Positions 39,371 to 51,189 of a DNA stretch of 64,000 nucleotides are shown here, piece after piece. Source of the stretch: Impatiens glandulifera (Eukaryota > Streptophyta > Magnoliopsida > Ericales > Balsaminaceae); the NCBI RefSeq assembly GCF_907164915.1, contig NC_061867.1, positions 46,658,242 through 46,722,241 of the forward strand, given 5' to 3'. The notes beneath the pieces are model-generated. The model was given only the letters and a program-made list of their open reading frames with translations, did not search any database and had not been told where the DNA came from. Position 1 is the stretch's first letter; each line of letters opens with the position of its first letter. The position numbers and the translations under genes are program-made.

Positions 39371-40704
39371 ATTAAATAATTATAATAAATAATTAAAAAA
39401 TAATATATATATATATATATATATATTAAATTGAGAATTTGAATTATAATATTTTTATAAAAAAATTAATACATTAAACATTATTTAAAAAGTGTTACAA
39501 AATACACCCAAAATACAACTGAATTAATAATTTGAAAAAAATAAAAAAAAGATCTTAATATATATATATCATCGCTTAATTATTATTTGAATAGTTATAT
39601 ACATAATTTTTTATTTTTTTATTTTTTTGCATAAAACACAATTAATACTAATTATGCTGGTTTCTAAGATTATAATAATACAGTAACAGTAACGAGTAGT
39701 AACGAGTGACTCATTACTCATATTTCAAATTTATTTATATAATTTATAATAAATTTAGATCAATACTGATAAGTTAAAAAATTAAAGATTTATAGAGGAG
39801 AAATTTTATAGGAGAGAACTTGATAAATTTATTGAAGGAATAAAGAGCTATACATAACATCATCTTACATTTGAAAAGTAAAATAAATTTTCATAAATTA
39901 ACTATTAACTTCTACTAACTACTAAATAAGAACAACTAATTACTTCTAGATAAAGACATCTCCATATACAATAATAAACACACTGCAAATATCACATGAC
40001 GATGAAAATTGGATTAAATAAAAGTTGGTTTTGAATTTCATTGATATTTTTTTTCTTTACTGCTAAATTTATATTTATTATATGTTTTGATTTAATGATT
40101 ACATAATTGATTTAAACTTTGATCAACTGAAGTGAAGTTAAAATCGTTTAGATTTACAAAAAAAAATAGATTTATTGTGTTGAAAAGTTTGATAAGACAT
40201 AATTTGCGATCTAATTAACCGAATGATTTGAAAATTGGTAAAGTTGTAGTTTTATAGGTTTTCTAAGATTTTTTACATATTAATTTCAACATATTGAAAG
40301 TGGATTTTCAATAAAAATAGTGATATTCTGGAATTACATATTATTTCAACATATTGAAAGTGTATTTGCAATAAAAATAGTGATATTCTGGAATTTTGAA
40401 TTCCAATAGTCTGTCCACTTGTTTTCAAATGTTCTAAAATTCTATTTTATATTCTTAGATGAACTCAACTTTTTTTTTTCATAATGAATTTCAATATGCC
40501 GAAAATGATGGGATGGCCTTTATTTATATATATATTCCATCAGTAATATCCTCAATATTTTAAGGACTATCCATAAATCTAAGGATCAGAGTGAAAATGT
40601 ATAATACAATAGTCCGTTGGCACATCACAATCTACGACAAGATCAACACGGTTGGCATAATACAATCGACAACACGAACGATGCGAAGTAAGGGCCGATA
40701 ACCC
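39371..40704. other. AT-rich intergenic DNA
   Basis: No gene recognised apart from a 60-bp tandem duplication at 40274-40393. Confidence 0.4.
40274..40393. repeat. 60-bp tandem duplication
   Basis: TTTCAACATATTGAAAGTG and AATAAAAATAGTGATATTCT occur twice, 60 bases apart, with three differences. Confidence 0.9.
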
Positions 40705-41777
40705 TAAGGGCATGCTTGGTACTGGTTTTTGTACTCAGGAATGGGAAAGAGAATGAATTTAGATGTTTGGTTGATAGTATTAATTCCAAATATTTGATTT
40801 GATTATCGTATACTCAAGTTTCATCCAATCCTTTCTAAATTGAGAAAAATGAATCTCATTTTGGAGCGATACATTTTCTCTCTCATTATCTCCACTAGCC
40901 TATTTTCTCTCTCATAATTATAATTATAATACTATATATATATATATTATTATTATATTATACATTATTTTATAATTAACATAAAAATAAATTTTTATTT
41001 ATTTATTAAATAAATAATTTTAATTATTTAAATAATGAATCATTTAAAATAAAATTTTCATAATAATTACACTAACTAATAATAATATAATTAATTTTAA
41101 ATATTAAATATTAATAATAAAAGTAAAATAAATAAATTAAAATATAAAATATAAAACTAAAAATAAAATATCAATTTTATGTAAAAAATTATTTAAAAAT
41201 TAAATATAAAATATTTTAACAAAAGTTATTATTAAAAATATTATACCATGTTATAATATATTATTAAATAAAATTTTACATTTAATTTAAATGTATTTAT
41301 CTACCATTAATATATAATATTTGAAAGACTTTATCTTATATTATTTATATTTAATAAATAATTATTTATTTATTATTAAAAAATTTGAAACATTTAACAT
41401 TTTTTTGTTTTTATTTTTATTTTGAAAAAATATAATTAATATGATATAATATTAGATGTTTATATTTTATTAAATTATTTTACTTAAATATTTTATATAT
41501 TTTAAACAATTATATTATAAAAATAATAATATTTTATATTTTTAATTTAATAAAAATAATAAAAAATAAATTAAAATATTAATCATAATTTTAATAATAA
41601 AATTATATTTATAATTCTTTTATAAATCCAAACATTATCAATGAGAATGATGAGAATGAGAATGAATAAAACTCTTAATCAAACATTACACTTCTATCAA
41701 TCATACTCATTCTCATTTCACACATCTATCAATCACAATTCTAATCCTATTCCCTTATTTGAACCAAGCATCCCTTA
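40705..41777. mobile_element. non-autonomous DNA transposon with TAAGGG..ATGCTTGGT termini
   Basis: Left TAAGGGCATGCTTGGTAC and right GAACCAAGCATCCCTTA are inverted copies with one indel. Subterminal GAATGAGAATGA-type words occur at both ends. The interior is nearly pure AT without an ORF. The target duplication is not clear, so the superfamily is unassigned. Confidence 0.6.
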
Positions 41778-41799
41778 AATCTCTTAGAATTTCGTTGGT

Positions 41800-43935
41800 A
41801 GCTTTTTATGGATGCTTATTTCCTGATTACGAGCGTTCATGTGTTCTCTAAGCTTTGGTTTTCTTGGAGGTTTCCTTTTGAAACGGTTTTGTCGCTAAAT
41901 CTTTAGGGTTTCTGAATTGTCCTATTTCTGCATTTACTCTATTTTATTATTTGTTCTCTTCTTCAACAATGGGGAAAAAGAAAAGTAATAAAGCTAATGA
42001 AGTCAAAAAGTTTGTTATGGAAGATCTCAAAGATATTGCTGAAGAAGTAATTCAAGAAAAACATGACAAAAGCAAAGGTAAATCAAATGTTATAGAAAAT
42101 TCTGAAGAAAATAATGCAAGAAAGCAGGGGAAGAAGGCTTCTGAAGAAATTAATGTAGGAAAGCAAGGAAATAATGAAGGAGTCTGGAAGGTTGGTTACA
42201 ATGAAAAAAGTAATATGTTTGCCTTAAAAACCAAATCACCAAGCTTTCGAGTCATTCTTAAAAGGAGAGATTTTTCTTAAGGAGAAAATTCAGCATATAA
42301 CAATTCAACTCAATATTCATTATCTTTTTAGAACTGAAGTTTACTGAAGAAGAAAGAATATGAAGAGATAGTAAACTGATTAGTGGTTATAATGAGGGAG
42401 TTGATGAAGACTCTTAAATCAAAGACCTATACTATTAGGAGCAACTCTACCTGAAAAAGTAAATGAGGTATGGAATAAAAATGCAGGAAAGAAAGCTGAA
42501 GACCATTCTTAGGGGATGTTAAAACAAATGTGGGGTACTTAATTCTCCTTTTGAATTTAAACTTCCCAATGAAATAGAAGAAAAGTGCATAAAGGAATGG
42601 GAAAATGTGGTGGTAGGGAATTATATTGAAAAAAATAGAGTATCATTCTCAATCACTAAAGAAGCTTTAATGGAATAGTGGAAGGAAAATGAGCTGGAGA
42701 AGATCTATGCAAATATTCATGATCTCTACTTTCTTCAATTCAAGAATGGGTCGAATCTGAATGACATTCTAGAACATGGAAATACATATATTGGATCAAA
42801 TTGTATGAAGTTGGAAAGATGGTATGAAGATTTGAACCTGTTAAGTAAACCTAAGGAGACAACACAAATATGGTTAAAGCTTTGGAATATCCATGCACAC
42901 ATGTACAAAGTAGAAGTCATTTGTCATTTTGCAGGGTTATTGAGAAAACCATTATATATTGACTCAATAACAAAAGGAGGAGAGCATTTATCCTTTGCTA
43001 GAATTAGCATAGAGGTGAATCCTCGTAGCACATTGCCGAATAATATGACCATGGTCGATAGGAAATGAATATCTAATGTCATGAGAATCACTTATGAATG
43101 GAGACCGGACATGTGTGCATTCTGCAATACATTCCAACATGCCAACACGAAATGTGCTCAAGCTGTGGAAAATGAGTAGAAGATACTGAAAGGCCAAAAA
43201 CAAAAATTAGGAAAAAGAAACAGGGGAGTCTAAAAGCAAAGAGCAAAATGTGGAGGAAAAGAAAAAAACAGAAACCAAGGAGGACTCTAAAAATGAAGAA
43301 AACAATCAAATTGAAGAAATGATATTAAGGAGGTTTCTTTTGAAGAAGAGAATAAATGTATCAATGAAATAGAGAATGAAGAAGATGAAGGAAGTTTATT
43401 CTCAAACAAGTCAAGCTGTAATACAGGAAACCATAAAAGAGGATACTCAAAATAATCAAGCTGAAGTAGATGTTACCAAGGCTGTTGTAGATAATAACAT
43501 TGATGAAGCTGAAAAAAGCAAAAACAAGAATTCTGAGACTTATCTAAAAATTCAAGTTGAGAACAACAAGGTAAAGAACCCAAAAATCCTAGAAAATAAG
43601 TCTTTCTATCAGAACAGGTTAATATAAAAAAGAAATCAAAATGAGAATATGCAGTATTTATCAAACTTTTCAGTTCATCCCCCTTTCATTGCAAGAGGAA
43701 GGGAATGGGAATGACAAGGGGAAGAGGAAGACAATCTGTTGATACAACAGATTAATATGGAAATATAAACCATGATTGGGATAATTATGATTTGATACAG
43801 TTTATAATATTTGTTTGTAATCTTTGTTTGTATGTTTGATTGCTACTAATCATTTTCTTTAGGATCATTGGATTGTTATCCTTAAATCATAGCTAATGTT
43901 TGTCTAACTTTAATCATTAACCCTCCCACTTTTGG
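41800..43935 (+). pseudogene. LINE ORF1-type (DUF4283/zinc-knuckle) relic
   Basis: The ATG at 41978 (in-frame upstream start 41951) opens a Lys/Glu-rich segment to 42280. After gaps and stops, frame 42805-43180 encodes the RNA-binding-like module (WLKLWNIHAHMYKVEVICHF, KPLYIDSITKGGEHLSFARI) and a CCHC knuckle (CAFCNTFQHANTKC). A Glu/Asn/Lys-rich tail and an Arg/Gly-rich end (43690-43730) follow, then a 3' region shared with 9300-9600. This is the ORF1 layout of plant L1-type LINEs. No ORF2 (endonuclease/RT) follows. Several stops and frameshifts are present. Confidence 0.65.
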
Positions 43936-44071
43936 GAGAGGATCTGCTGTCCCAAATTAAGTTATCCCTTGCTGTCTCATTTATCAAAAACGATGTAATT
44001 TTTATAAATTAGACAAACAAAAAATTATATATATAAAATAAACCCTAAATCCTAAATTTTAAACCCTAAAC

Positions 44072-44585
44072 TAGGGGTGTTCAATATTTGGTCTGAACCG
44101 AATATCCGACCGAATTTGAATTCACCGAATTCGAACAAACCGAATTCGAATTTCATTTTCGGTTTTCGAATCGAATTTCAAACCAATTCGAATTCAAATA
44201 TGGTTTTCGAATTGGTTTTCGAGTTTGGGTTTCAACTCGAAAACCAAACCGAAAACCGAAAACCGAATTCATTTTTTATTATTTATTTTTCAATTTTTTA
44301 TTATTTATTTTTCCAAACTTAGATTAAGAAAAAGTTCAAAATAATCAAATTATAATAAAAGAAAAAGAAAACAAAAGTATTAGTGGTCTAGTGGTAGAAT
44401 AATATCCTTCCATAGTATAAACCCGGATTCGATTCCTATCTGGTTCATTTGAATATCGAATTCGGTTCGGTTTAATTAAAATTTATTCAAATTCGGTTCG
44501 GTTTTCGAATTGGTTAAAAAAAAATTCGAATAAACCAAACCGAGGAACTCGAATATCCCGAAAACTGAACCGATGAACACCCCTA
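44072..44585. mobile_element. hAT-type MITE nested in another MITE
   Basis: Perfect 12-bp terminal inverted repeats TAGGGGTGTTCA / TGAACACCCCTA. Flanking octamers CCCTAAAC and TCCTAAAT match at six of eight places, fitting an 8-bp hAT duplication. The body is rich in CGAATTCGG/GGTTTTCGAA palindromic words, so the arms can fold back. It carries a tRNA-Gly-like stretch. Confidence 0.75.
44377..44447 (+). pseudogene. tRNA-Gly-like sequence (anticodon position TCC)
   Basis: 71 nt align end to end with plant tRNA-Gly (GCC). The A-box region AGTGGTCTAGTGGTAGAATA is identical or nearly so, and the B-box reads GGATTCGATTCC. The anticodon loop reads CTTCCAT, so the anticodon would be TCC. The T-stem 3' strand (CCTAT) no longer pairs and the acceptor stem has one mismatch. 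It is therefore a pseudogene or a SINE/MITE-captured head. Confidence 0.7.
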
Positions 44586-44738
44586 TCCTAAATTTTAAAC
44601 CCTAAATCCTAAATCTTAAACCCTAAAAAATTATATATATGACATTTTATTTTAATATTTAATTTTCTCTTTCCTCTCTCTTCTCTCTTCTCTCCTATGA
44701 GACAGCAAGTTGGACATTATCTTTGGGACAGCAGATCC

Positions 44739-45073
44739 GAATTCAAGAAAAACAGCCCTTAGCCTAATTAATTTTCAGTCCATTCATTTTCTAACCTAAT
44801 CACCGACTCACAGATCCTTTCTAAGTATGTTTTAGTCGTTTTCTTCCCCTTACACTAGAGTAGATCTTCATCATTTATCATGAAACCATGTCAATTCCTG
44901 TTATATGTCTTCCTTCCTCGTGGAGCTTTCAAATTCCTCCATCTATCTAAGTAATCACTTACGACTCCTCCTTCTCCTCGACGTCGCAATCAACGCAAAA
45001 CTTACTGAACGAATCTAGAGAGAACAGTGGAGAACTCACCGCTGAGTTTTGATCGACATTTTGTTCGAGCGAT
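44739..45073. other. 5' flank/leader of the E2-like gene relic
   Basis: Less AT-rich, with CT-rich stretches, consistent with promoter and leader of the relic that follows. Confidence 0.35.
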
Positions 45074-48019
45074 ATGGATCGTATTAACCATTTGAAGTTG
45101 CAATCTTACCTTGATTCCATCTCAAACAAGGAAAATCAATATCAGGTCATTTTGTTTACACATTTAGTCAATCGCTTTCTTTAATCACTACTTTTTCTCT
45201 GATCTTGCGGGGGTAATAATCGCTTCAACTTGCGTTCTGAATGTTAGCTAAATTTGGTGTTTTGACGTAATCAAAGCTCTATAGTAAATCTGGAATCTGT
45301 TTTCTTCTCTAGATCCTTTCTAGTAGGTAAGAGTACGCAGTTTTTGTGTTAAGTCAAATTGGATCTAGTAGTTGCATAAACAACTTAATAGATAGATATA
45401 TACTTCTCTTGGTGATTAGATAACCTTTAAACTTGGAAATGTCACTGGATTGAAAAGAAAACTAGTAATGTGTTTCAGTTATGGTAGATGAAACTTAAAT
45501 CTATTGGTTCTCTTTTTTTATACTCATCAAATTCTTCATATTTTCACCATATTTTCTCAATTTGTCCTTATAGAGGCTTATTTTGCACACCCATAGTTTC
45601 ATAGTTTGTTCCTGTTTATGGGTTTTTATGATTTGCTGACAATTGCTTGGCTTGGTGGTGACAACTTTTAATATGTTTTCTTCAGGGACCTATCATTGAG
45701 GAATTGGGGAAATCTGGATCTCATGAAAATAATGATGCTAGTTATCAAGATCTTTCAGATTATGATGACAACGACGGAAATGAATCGAATGATTTCCTCC
45801 CAGCGCTGCAAACTCAAGTAGATAAAGGTCTGGCGATAGTTGCTTTCTCCAATTATACTATTCCTAGTAAGTGTGTGGTTTTTGTCGTATATTGAATCTT
45901 CGATTGAGTGTTGTGCATCTTGTGCTAGTGCAAAATGTGCAGTTATTCATATTTGTAGATGAGCAGTAGATCAGTTTTGGTTCTAACGATTAAATTAAAT
46001 GCAGGTGGCGAAGTCATGACCGAGTTTAAACATTATGGGAGATTTGATTTTGTGGATAGGTTTCCAAATCACTTCTTTGAAACATTGAATCTGCACCAGA
46101 TGAATTTATGTTAATTATCATCTTTGATTGTGTTCATGTGTATGTTGCACATATGCATGCTTATATATGTCAATTTTTTAATGAGCTTCTTTTGTGGCAG
46201 CCTTCGTCGAGATTCCAGGAAGAGTTGAAATTTCTGAACAACATACCAGGTGAGGAGTTTGCTATATCTTCATCTTTTTTTTCTTTTCTAAAATAAGTCA
46301 TTGAATTTAGGTTTTAAATAAAATTAAGAGAACTTACTACAATTGAAGTTGACAAGTTATCAATATTCAATTCTAGGTTATATAGTTGATAATTGAAACT
46401 TGAATTCTAGTTTATGTTCTTCAAAACTGAATATTTAGTTCTAGGTTAGGGTACTTCAGGATTATCTACATTATTACCATATGAATAATATTTTTTACAT
46501 ACCTTAGTGTATAGTTGTCATCAAAAGCTCCTCATGGCTGTAGCGTAAAGCGAATAGCATAGCGAGGGCTATCTGAAAATAAAGCGTAAAAAATATATAA
46601 ATATCAAAAATAAAAACATAAAAAAAATAAAAGTTCAAAACATAAACCATCAATTCTTAAACTATAAAAAGTTCAAAACATAATCTAAAATTCATTGTCA
46701 TCTTTTTCTTCATCAAGATCAAGATCATTTTCTTCATTTGAAATTGCATAATGCTCAACATCATTCTATTCTTCACTTTTTTCATCGATATCAAATTCAT
46801 CTTTTTCATCTAAAAGATCAAATGTGTTTTAGATATTTCTATTAATCTATTCCCCCTAGACTTAGATGTGATTGTGATTGTCTATGAGCGTCTTAAAGGT
46901 TTAAAGGTGTAGATGAAGTTGTATTTGATTGCCTCAATCAATATGGAAAATGTCTATATCTAGTTTCAGAAAGTGTTTCAAATGTCCATAAGTGATTTTG
47001 AGTTTAAAATGTGCCTAAGTGACTTTGTGTTTTCGTAACTCGTTCAAATAAATTTAAAATAATAATAACTGTAACATAAGTTGTTTAATTTATTGACTTG
47101 TCCCTTTTTATGATGTTTATTTTTCTTTTTGATTTGGAATGTGATTTTGGTTTAAAATATTTTGCAATTATTATTAAAATTTGTGCATATCTAGTTCGAT
47201 TTTCCTTCCTATATATCTTACATTTTTTCGAAGTATAGGATATGTGTTGACTCATGTTTGCCTTGAATTGGATTATTACTTTCTCTTTTTGTTGAGCTAA
47301 CTATTTTTCTAACCGTAATTTTTTGAATTTTACATGACTTATAATTATAATTATTTATGTTATACCTTGTATCATAGAGATTTTAAATGATTTTATCATG
47401 AATATATCAATCAACTTTATCTCCATTAACTTGGTTTGTTAAAGAATTAATCATAAGTTAAATATCCATCTTTTGGACTCCATAAATGTTAAAGCATGTG
47501 AAAGCAAGAATGGATCTTATTTAGGCCATCATAGTGGGATCTGCTGGAGCCCTATATCATGATGGTCTCTTTGTCTTTGATCTCGCCTTCCCTCCTTCAT
47601 ATCCAGATGTACTCACGGTATGTAAATGGGTCTCGGGTTTAGTGTTTATCTTTCGTTTACTTTTTAGAAAGAGTCGATACATAATCACATTAAAAGTTAT
47701 TTAATCACACTACGATAAAACGTTTTAAGAAAATAGAAGTCAAATACTTTTGGATGTTAGAGTACTTATACTAATCTGTTCCTTTTGAAAAATACTTTTT
47801 TAGATTGTTTACTACCATTCGGGTGGTCTTCGATTGAACCCAAACATGTCCAAAGATGAGATAGTGCGATTGAACACATGGAAGCTTGAGAAAGGTGAAC
47901 CGATACCAAAAATGTCAACCAATAATATTCCACCGATAAGTAATCATCACTTTGGTTTATCTTCTTCTAATGGTTTGAGAATACACGATCGGAGAAAATT
48001 GATCGAAGACATCTCGTCA
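45074..48019 (+). pseudogene. E2 ubiquitin-conjugating enzyme (UBC23-25-like) pseudogene with introns
   Basis: Exon remnants with GT/AG borders: 45074-45145 (MDRINHLKLQSYLDSISNKE), 45686-45866 (acidic), 46005-about 46110 (EFKHYGRFDFVDRFPNHFF), 46201-46249 (FQEELKFLNNIP), about 47470-47617 and 47804-48019. The fifth carries the E2 fold (LYHDGLFVFDLAFPPSYPD) and the sixth starts VYYHSGGLRLNPN. Both are hallmarks of large UBC23/24/25-type E2s. The fifth exon has a one-base insertion before RMDL and an in-frame TAG in the following MDLI-x-AIIVG. Where the catalytic-cysteine segment (KVCLSLL in the family) is expected, an unrelated sequence follows (MSKDEIVRLNTWKLEKGEPI), so the active site is missing. 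Introns show that this is DNA-level decay or capture, not retroposition. Confidence 0.7.
46515..46860 (-). mobile_element. 3' tail of a hAT transposase gene, in an intron
   Basis: The minus strand encodes an acidic tail (DLLDEKDEFDIDEKSEE, stop, then ENDLDLDEEKDDNEF and stop). An A/T-rich 3'UTR-like region and a GC-richer end follow (CGCTATGCTATTCGCTTTACG). This is the layout I associate with hAT transposase 3' ends. It sits in the fourth intron of the E2 relic. Only the tail is present. Confidence 0.4.
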
Positions 48020-48791
48020 GTATGTATCGATTTCCCTTTTTTTGTCAGCAATTACTACTTAAAACGAAATTTGAGTTTCTTTTTATCTGATGAATTGATT
48101 GAATCAATGAATGAATGAATTCTACTATATCTTCCGATTAATTAGGGTTTATATTAGCTAGGAGGAGAGCGTAAATGTAAAATAGATCCTAGCTATATAT
48201 ATAAAAGAAACTGGATTATGGATTCAGCCTTTGGTAGTAGGTAGTTTAGAAATCAATTATCTTCTTCTAATTGTTTCATGATCAACGTTTAATCGATTGT
48301 GATTTCTAGCCATTGTTGGCCTGAAGGTATTATTCACTACTGGTGTGCATCTAGTCTACTATAATTTATGTAACTAGATGTCATATTTCATGTTTAATCA
48401 TATTAGCATCTTGATCTAAATCTCATCACTAACTTATTGTCTTTTTGCTCGACACTAAACTAAATTATAATATGAAGAAGGCTATTTCTCAATCATTAGG
48501 CAAAAGGACAGAACAGATGTAATGACCATTGATCTTTGAAAAGATAGGAAATAGAGGACATATTATTGATAGAATTATATACCTACATTTGTATATCACT
48601 ATTTTACTCCATATTCAAATAATATTTCATCAAACTCATCTTGTGAACAATACATGAATAGTTACTTCTGATAATGAATATTCCAAACGGTTAATTGTAA
48701 TTAGGAACATCACACCACCCTGTATGGTAAACACATACGCACAAAAAAGATACTAAATTGACGAGTTTTTGTAAATGATTGATCAACGCAG
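48020..48791. other. non-coding between E2 and Ca2+-ATPase relics
   Basis: No gene recognised; presumed intron-like or junction sequence between two unrelated gene remnants. Confidence 0.4.
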
Positions 48792-50073
48792 GATCTTTGT
48801 CGACCTGGTGTTAGAGAAGCTGTTCGGCTATGTACAAATGCTGGATTTAAGGTACGACAGTATTTAGTTTGGTTAAGATAGTGACAAGGGTCATTGTATG
48901 TGAAGTTCATATTTGTGCGCACCACTGTTATATATGGCTAAATTGGTTGAGATTTGTGTTTAAACAGGTGTGCATGGTCACTGGGGATAATATCCAAACA
49001 ACTAGAGCTATAGCCCTAGAATGTGGGATACTAGAATCAGATGCAGACACCACTGCACCAAATGTCATTGAAGGGAAAGATTTTCGGGCATTATCCGATG
49101 AGGAGAAGCTAGAAGTTCCTGAGAAGATATCAGTATGTCATGAGCTGACCAACTCAACTTGGAATTAGTTTGATGTTACTCTTATTATTTAATTAGTTTA
49201 AGTAAGGAAAGAAGTGATTCTAATTCCATGCGTAGGTAATGGGAATGTCGTCTCCCAATGATAAGTTGCTCCTTGTGCGAGCTTTGCGAAAGACAGGACA
49301 TGTTGTTGGTGTAACAGGAGAAGGAACTAATGATGCCCCCACACTGAATGAGGTATGTGTGTCAAACCATTATATTTTCTTTAGGCGGCGTGCTCTTTAA
49401 ATTCTTATCTTTTATTGCTTATTTTTTCTTCATATTATTATGCACGCACCTGACATGAGAAAAAAGATAAAGAAACAAATAGTAGGTAATTAATGGGTTC
49501 TTTTTATTTTGTTTTGTTTGGAAAAAAATTACGGTTGAATTAATTCAGTTTCTTTGGGTTAATCTCATAATGGATACACTTGGAGCTTTGGCATTGACCA
49601 CTGGACCACATACTGATCACCTAATGCATCGACCTCCGGTTGGTCAGAGGTGAGTTTGAAAATTTAATTGATTCAACCATTTTTGTTCATATTAATAGTG
49701 CGATTGCATGAGTATTGTTGTTGTTTTTGTATCTTGATTAGGGAACCGTTGATAAGAAATATAACGTGGAGGAACTTGCTAATTCAGGTATATATTATTA
49801 TTATTGGGAAGTAGGTATAAGTTGTTGTTTGATAACTTACAATTTCTAGTTAGCTATCTTAAACAAGAAATGAATAAAAATATTTTGGTTGGGTAATTTT
49901 GTTGAAACATACATACAACTGCAGACAGCTTATCAAGTGAGCGTCCTGCTCGTTCTGAACTTTCAAATAGAAAATATCTTAACTTGAAGCATGATAATCC
50001 CGACCATGCCAAAAAATTGAAGAACACGCTCATATTGAATGCTTTTGTTATTTTGCAGATATTCAATGAGGTG
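48792..50073 (+). pseudogene. autoinhibited plasma-membrane-type Ca2+-ATPase (ACA) fragment, interrupted by a retrotransposon
   Basis: Six exons with GT/AG borders: 48792-48851 (DLCRPGVREAVRLCTNAGFK), 48968-49132 (MVTGDNIQTTRAIALECGIL), 49236-49352 (VMGMSSPNDKLLLVRALRK), 49549-49649 (LWVNLIMDTLGALALTTG), 49742-49787 (REPLIRNITWRNLLIQ) and 49925-50073 (YQVSVLLVLNF, LNAFVILQIFNE). They cover the end of the P domain through part of the C-terminal membrane region of ACA8/ACA10-type P2B pumps. The actuator, nucleotide-binding and phosphorylation (DKTGT) parts are absent, as are the exons for M5. The hinge motif reads TGEGTND instead of TGDGTND, a change at an invariant Asp. The last exon has a one-base deletion and is cut by the LTR at 50074. 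It cannot encode a pump. Confidence 0.85.
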
Positions 50074-50790
50074 TGTTAGGATCGGGGACGCCCTTGGAGG
50101 ACCGGGGTGTTTTCCGGTTTCGGTAAGGGTGGCCGCTTACGCAACACACAACTCTTTTGGTGATAGTCCGGTTAAAGACTAAAACCTTTCTCAGCACTGC
50201 ACAACCTGTCACAGACTCTTGAACCGGGTTCAAGGGCGGAAATGTCTGTTTCAGGTTGAAGCAACGAATGCGACTTTTAGATGATGTTTTAGGAAGGAGT
50301 CGGTTTAATGGAGGTGAGTGACCGTTTTTGGAAGTATGATTAGTTTGCGGTTTACGTTAAGAAAGCAAAAAATGAAAGCGAAGGAAAGAACACGAGACAG
50401 GAAATTTGTTTATGGATGTTCGGAGCAAACTCTCCTACGTCACCCCTTCTTCTCAGGTTATGAGAAGGATCTCCACTAACTCTTTAGAGTTACAATTACA
50501 CTTCCGGTCGAGCCCAACTTCGCTACTCGCCGGTTACACCAAACTCACACTTTGATGTAATACAACAACTCAACAAAACAACACACACAAAGCTTCCGGT
50601 TTTAAGCACACCGGTTTTTGAATACAGGACTTTATCTCTCTAGAATTTAATGCTTTATGACTTTCAGAATTTATGATGCTCACAACTACAACTGCCGAAC
50701 TGTGTTGAATGAAGATTGCTTCTGGATTTGGACAAGCATGCCTGACAGCTACCTGCTGCCTGAAGATTGCTTCTGGATTTGGATTACTCA

Positions 50791-50901
50791 GTTAATCAAC
50801 CGGAACATTCATGACTGAGCGGCTGCAGTTAATCAACCGGAACATTTATGACTGAGCGGCTGCAGTTAATCAACCGGAACATTCATGACTGAGCGGCTGC
50901 A
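50791..50901. repeat. 37-bp tandem repeat, three copies, in the left LTR
   Basis: GTTAATCAACCGGAACATTC with ATGACTGAGCGGCTGCA starts at 50791, 50828 and 50865. It is not present in the middle LTR. Confidence 0.9.
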
Positions 50902-51118
50902 TTAAGTGTCGGTTGACCGGAGCCTTCTTTCATTAAATGTCTGTTGACCGATCTCCTAACTTAACTCCAGTTGACCAACCGGTTGACTGAACTTCTTGGA
51001 CGAACCGGTTGCTTTTACTTCAAACCGAAGTCAAACAACCGAACGGTATATATATATATTTCCAACTGAATGGATTTTGCTCAATTACCCTGAAATAACA
51101 AAACTTTAAATATTATTT

Positions 51119-51189
51119 GCAGCCAGTGGGATTTGATCCCTGGTCACCTGTGTGACAGACAGAGGCGTTTACCACTACGCTACAACAGG
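51119..51189 (-). pseudogene. tRNA-Asp-like sequence in the left LTR
   Basis: On the minus strand CCTGTTGTAGCGTAGTGGTA and the anticodon region CTGTCTGTCACACAGGTGACC closely follow plant tRNA-Asp (GUC). The anticodon loop CTGTCAC is preserved, with a pairing stem. The T-loop (ATCAAAT) and 3' acceptor strand have decayed. A tRNA pseudogene or SINE head inserted into U3 is likely. Confidence 0.6.

Larger units (their letters stand above)
43940..44738. mobile_element. MITE with about 41-bp inverted repeats, split by a nested MITE
   Basis: Left GGATCTGCTGTCCCAAA with TTGCTGTCTCAT (43940-43980) and right ATGAGACAGCAA with TTTGGGACAGCAGATCC (44697-44738) are inverse copies over about 41 bp. Inside are degenerate CCCTAAA/CCTAAAT repeats. 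The element at 44072-44585 sits within them. Removing it leaves about 285 bp. A target duplication was not evident. Confidence 0.75.

Noticed and set aside
44377..44447. Functional tRNA-Gly gene
   Set aside because: The T-stem and acceptor stem have mismatches and it sits in a MITE. Listed as a pseudogene.
44041..44640. CCCTAAA-rich words as interstitial telomere repeat
   Set aside because: Units are degenerate (CCTAAAT, TTTTAAACC) and lie inside a MITE, so they are better explained as element interior.
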